From Devosia sp. (GTDB lineage: Bacteria; Pseudomonadota; Alphaproteobacteria; Rhizobiales; Devosiaceae): a stretch of DNA of 62,764 nt. Every line of letters starts with the position of its first letter. Within the stretch, counting starts at the first letter, position 1. Of this stretch, positions 62,032-62,764 are shown piece after piece. The stretch spans positions 1-62,764 of the forward strand of contig NZ_JACZKG010000067.1 of the NCBI RefSeq assembly GCF_014860165.1, in the 5' to 3' direction. A program made the translations under genes and the position numbers. The notes below the pieces were generated by a model. It did not search any database, had not been told where the DNA came from, and saw only the letters and a program-made list of their open reading frames with translations.

Positions 62032-62764
62032 GGTTTTCGGCCAATCTCTCCATGCTTTACCCCGAGCATGGTTTTCTCGAACGGTTTGGCGCCGCGGCGG
62101 CCGATGGCTTCCGCGGCGTCGAGTTTGTTTCGCCCTATGAGTTTCCGCCCGAAGAGGTGGCGGCCGCCGCCAAGGCGGCAGGTGTCGAGGTGGTGCTGTT
62201 CAACTCGCCGGCGGGTGACTGGGCCAAGGGCGAACGGGGCATTGCGTGCCATCCCGGGCGGGAGGACGAATTTGCCGACGGCATCGAGACCGTGCTGCGC
62301 TATGCGCGGGCGCTCGGTTGCAAAAAGGTGCATGTGATGGCGGGCATCGTGCCATCAGGCGCCGATCCAGGCGATGCGGAATGGGCACTGGTGGGTAATC
62401 TGCGCCTCGCGGCGGCGCGGCTTGGCGCACATGGGATCATGGCGTTGCTCGAGCCGATCAACCAGGTCGACATGCCGGGATTTGCCGTATCGACGACGGA
62501 CCATGCCGAGCGCGTCATGGCCAAGGTCGGCCACGACAATCTCTGGCTGCAATACGATTTCTACCACATGGAAATGACGCAGCGCCGCGTGTTGCAGACA
62601 TTCGAGCGGCTGCTGCCAATCATCGGCCATGTGCAGATCGCCGATGTGCCAGGGCGGCATGAGCCGGGCACCGGACGGATGGATTATCCGGGGATTTTCG
62701 CCGGGATCGAGCGGCTGGGTTATGACGGCTGGGTTGGCGCGGAGTACCGGCCGGTGGCGGGGAC
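62028..62764 (+). CDS. hyi: hydroxypyruvate isomerase family protein (truncated by window end)
   Basis: Starts with GTG overlapping the msrB stop (GTGA). The 245 visible codons cover most of a TIM barrel: [27 protein letters not shown] with the first catalytic Glu, [23 protein letters not shown] and GWVGAEYRP with the second catalytic Glu. Isomerises hydroxypyruvate and tartronate semialdehyde in glyoxylate metabolism. It runs off the right edge near its natural end. Confidence 0.9.
   Translation, partial: MRFSANLSMLYPEHGFLERFGAAAADGFRGVEFVSPYEFPPEEVAAAAKAAGVEVVLFNSPAGDWAKGERGIACHPGREDEFADGIETVLRYARALGCKKVHVMAGIVPSGADPGDAEWALVGNLRLAAARLGAHGIMALLEPINQVDMPGFAVSTTDHAERVMAKVGHDNLWLQYDFYHMEMTQRRVLQTFERLLPIIGHVQIADVPGRHEPGTGRMDYPGIFAGIERLGYDGWVGAEYRPVAG

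Overview
The window is a high-G+C stretch of alphaproteobacterial chromosome. Gene content such as CpdR next to an N-formylglutamate amidohydrolase, a ku-ligD repair pair, NadA/NadB, TRAP transport and a ROSE-like hsp20 leader suggests the order Hyphomicrobiales, and the overall style suggests Devosia or a close relative. The genus is an inference; no marker gene in the window fixes it. Nearly all of the sequence is packed with ordinary chromosomal genes in short operons, with frequent 4-base start/stop overlaps. The exception is the first ~114 bases (about 39% G+C), which end at a tRNA-Met gene and look like the edge of an integrated element.

Layout. 1-231: element edge, tRNA-Met, terminator. 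0.27-8.8 kb: GntR regulator, serine deaminase, small hydrolases, a diguanylate cyclase, an LprI/RsiV-like secreted protein, GNAT, TPR, DedA and RidA. 8.9-16.2 kb: a sugar-acid catabolic cluster (fumarylacetoacetase-type hydrolase, FucU-type mutarotase, GntR regulator, UxaA-type dehydratase, SMP-30 lactonase, L-lactate dehydrogenase). It fits non-phosphorylative breakdown of L-fucose or a similar 6-deoxy sugar to pyruvate plus L-lactate. A 12-bp palindrome CTAACATGTTAG recurs at exactly three of its promoter regions. 16.3-18.1 kb: ECF sigma, anti-sigma and a small secreted protein. 18.2-23.7 kb: a Cache-domain kinase/NarL-type regulator pair beside a TRAP transporter whose binding protein (dctP) and membrane subunits (dctQM) converge; a 15-bp motif is shared by both promoter regions. 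23.9-28.5 kb: ArsR-like regulator with SRPBCC protein, PfkB kinase, CcdA, periplasmic thioredoxin, dihaem cytochrome c. 28.5-33.9 kb: nadB, an HNH-like protein lacking its catalytic histidines, nadA, eda, modA, modB. 33.9-37.3 kb: ligD and ku (non-homologous end joining). 37.4-45.3 kb: SPFH/NfeD pair, an outer-membrane barrel, galU/galE, a lytic transglycosylase, a DUF459 SGNH protein, a DUF2087 protein. 45.5-53.1 kb: hpt and a gltB-gst-gltD operon. 53.6-58.8 kb: a secreted unknown, hsp20, a probable small RNA, a lipase-like hydrolase, a HisN-type phosphatase, an N-formylglutamate amidohydrolase. 59-60 kb: cpdR, two tRNA-Val genes and two long imperfect palindromes. 60-62.8 kb: phosphodiesterase, PPOX protein, msrB, and a truncated hydroxypyruvate isomerase.

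Intergenic space holds several families of inverted-repeat elements. No CRISPR array, transposase or rRNA gene was seen. The most interesting signals are the three-site regulon of the sugar cluster, the shared motif around the TRAP transporter, the att-like tRNA boundary, the C-rich-loop small RNA candidate, and the long palindromes placed against the 3' ends of cpdR and a tRNA.
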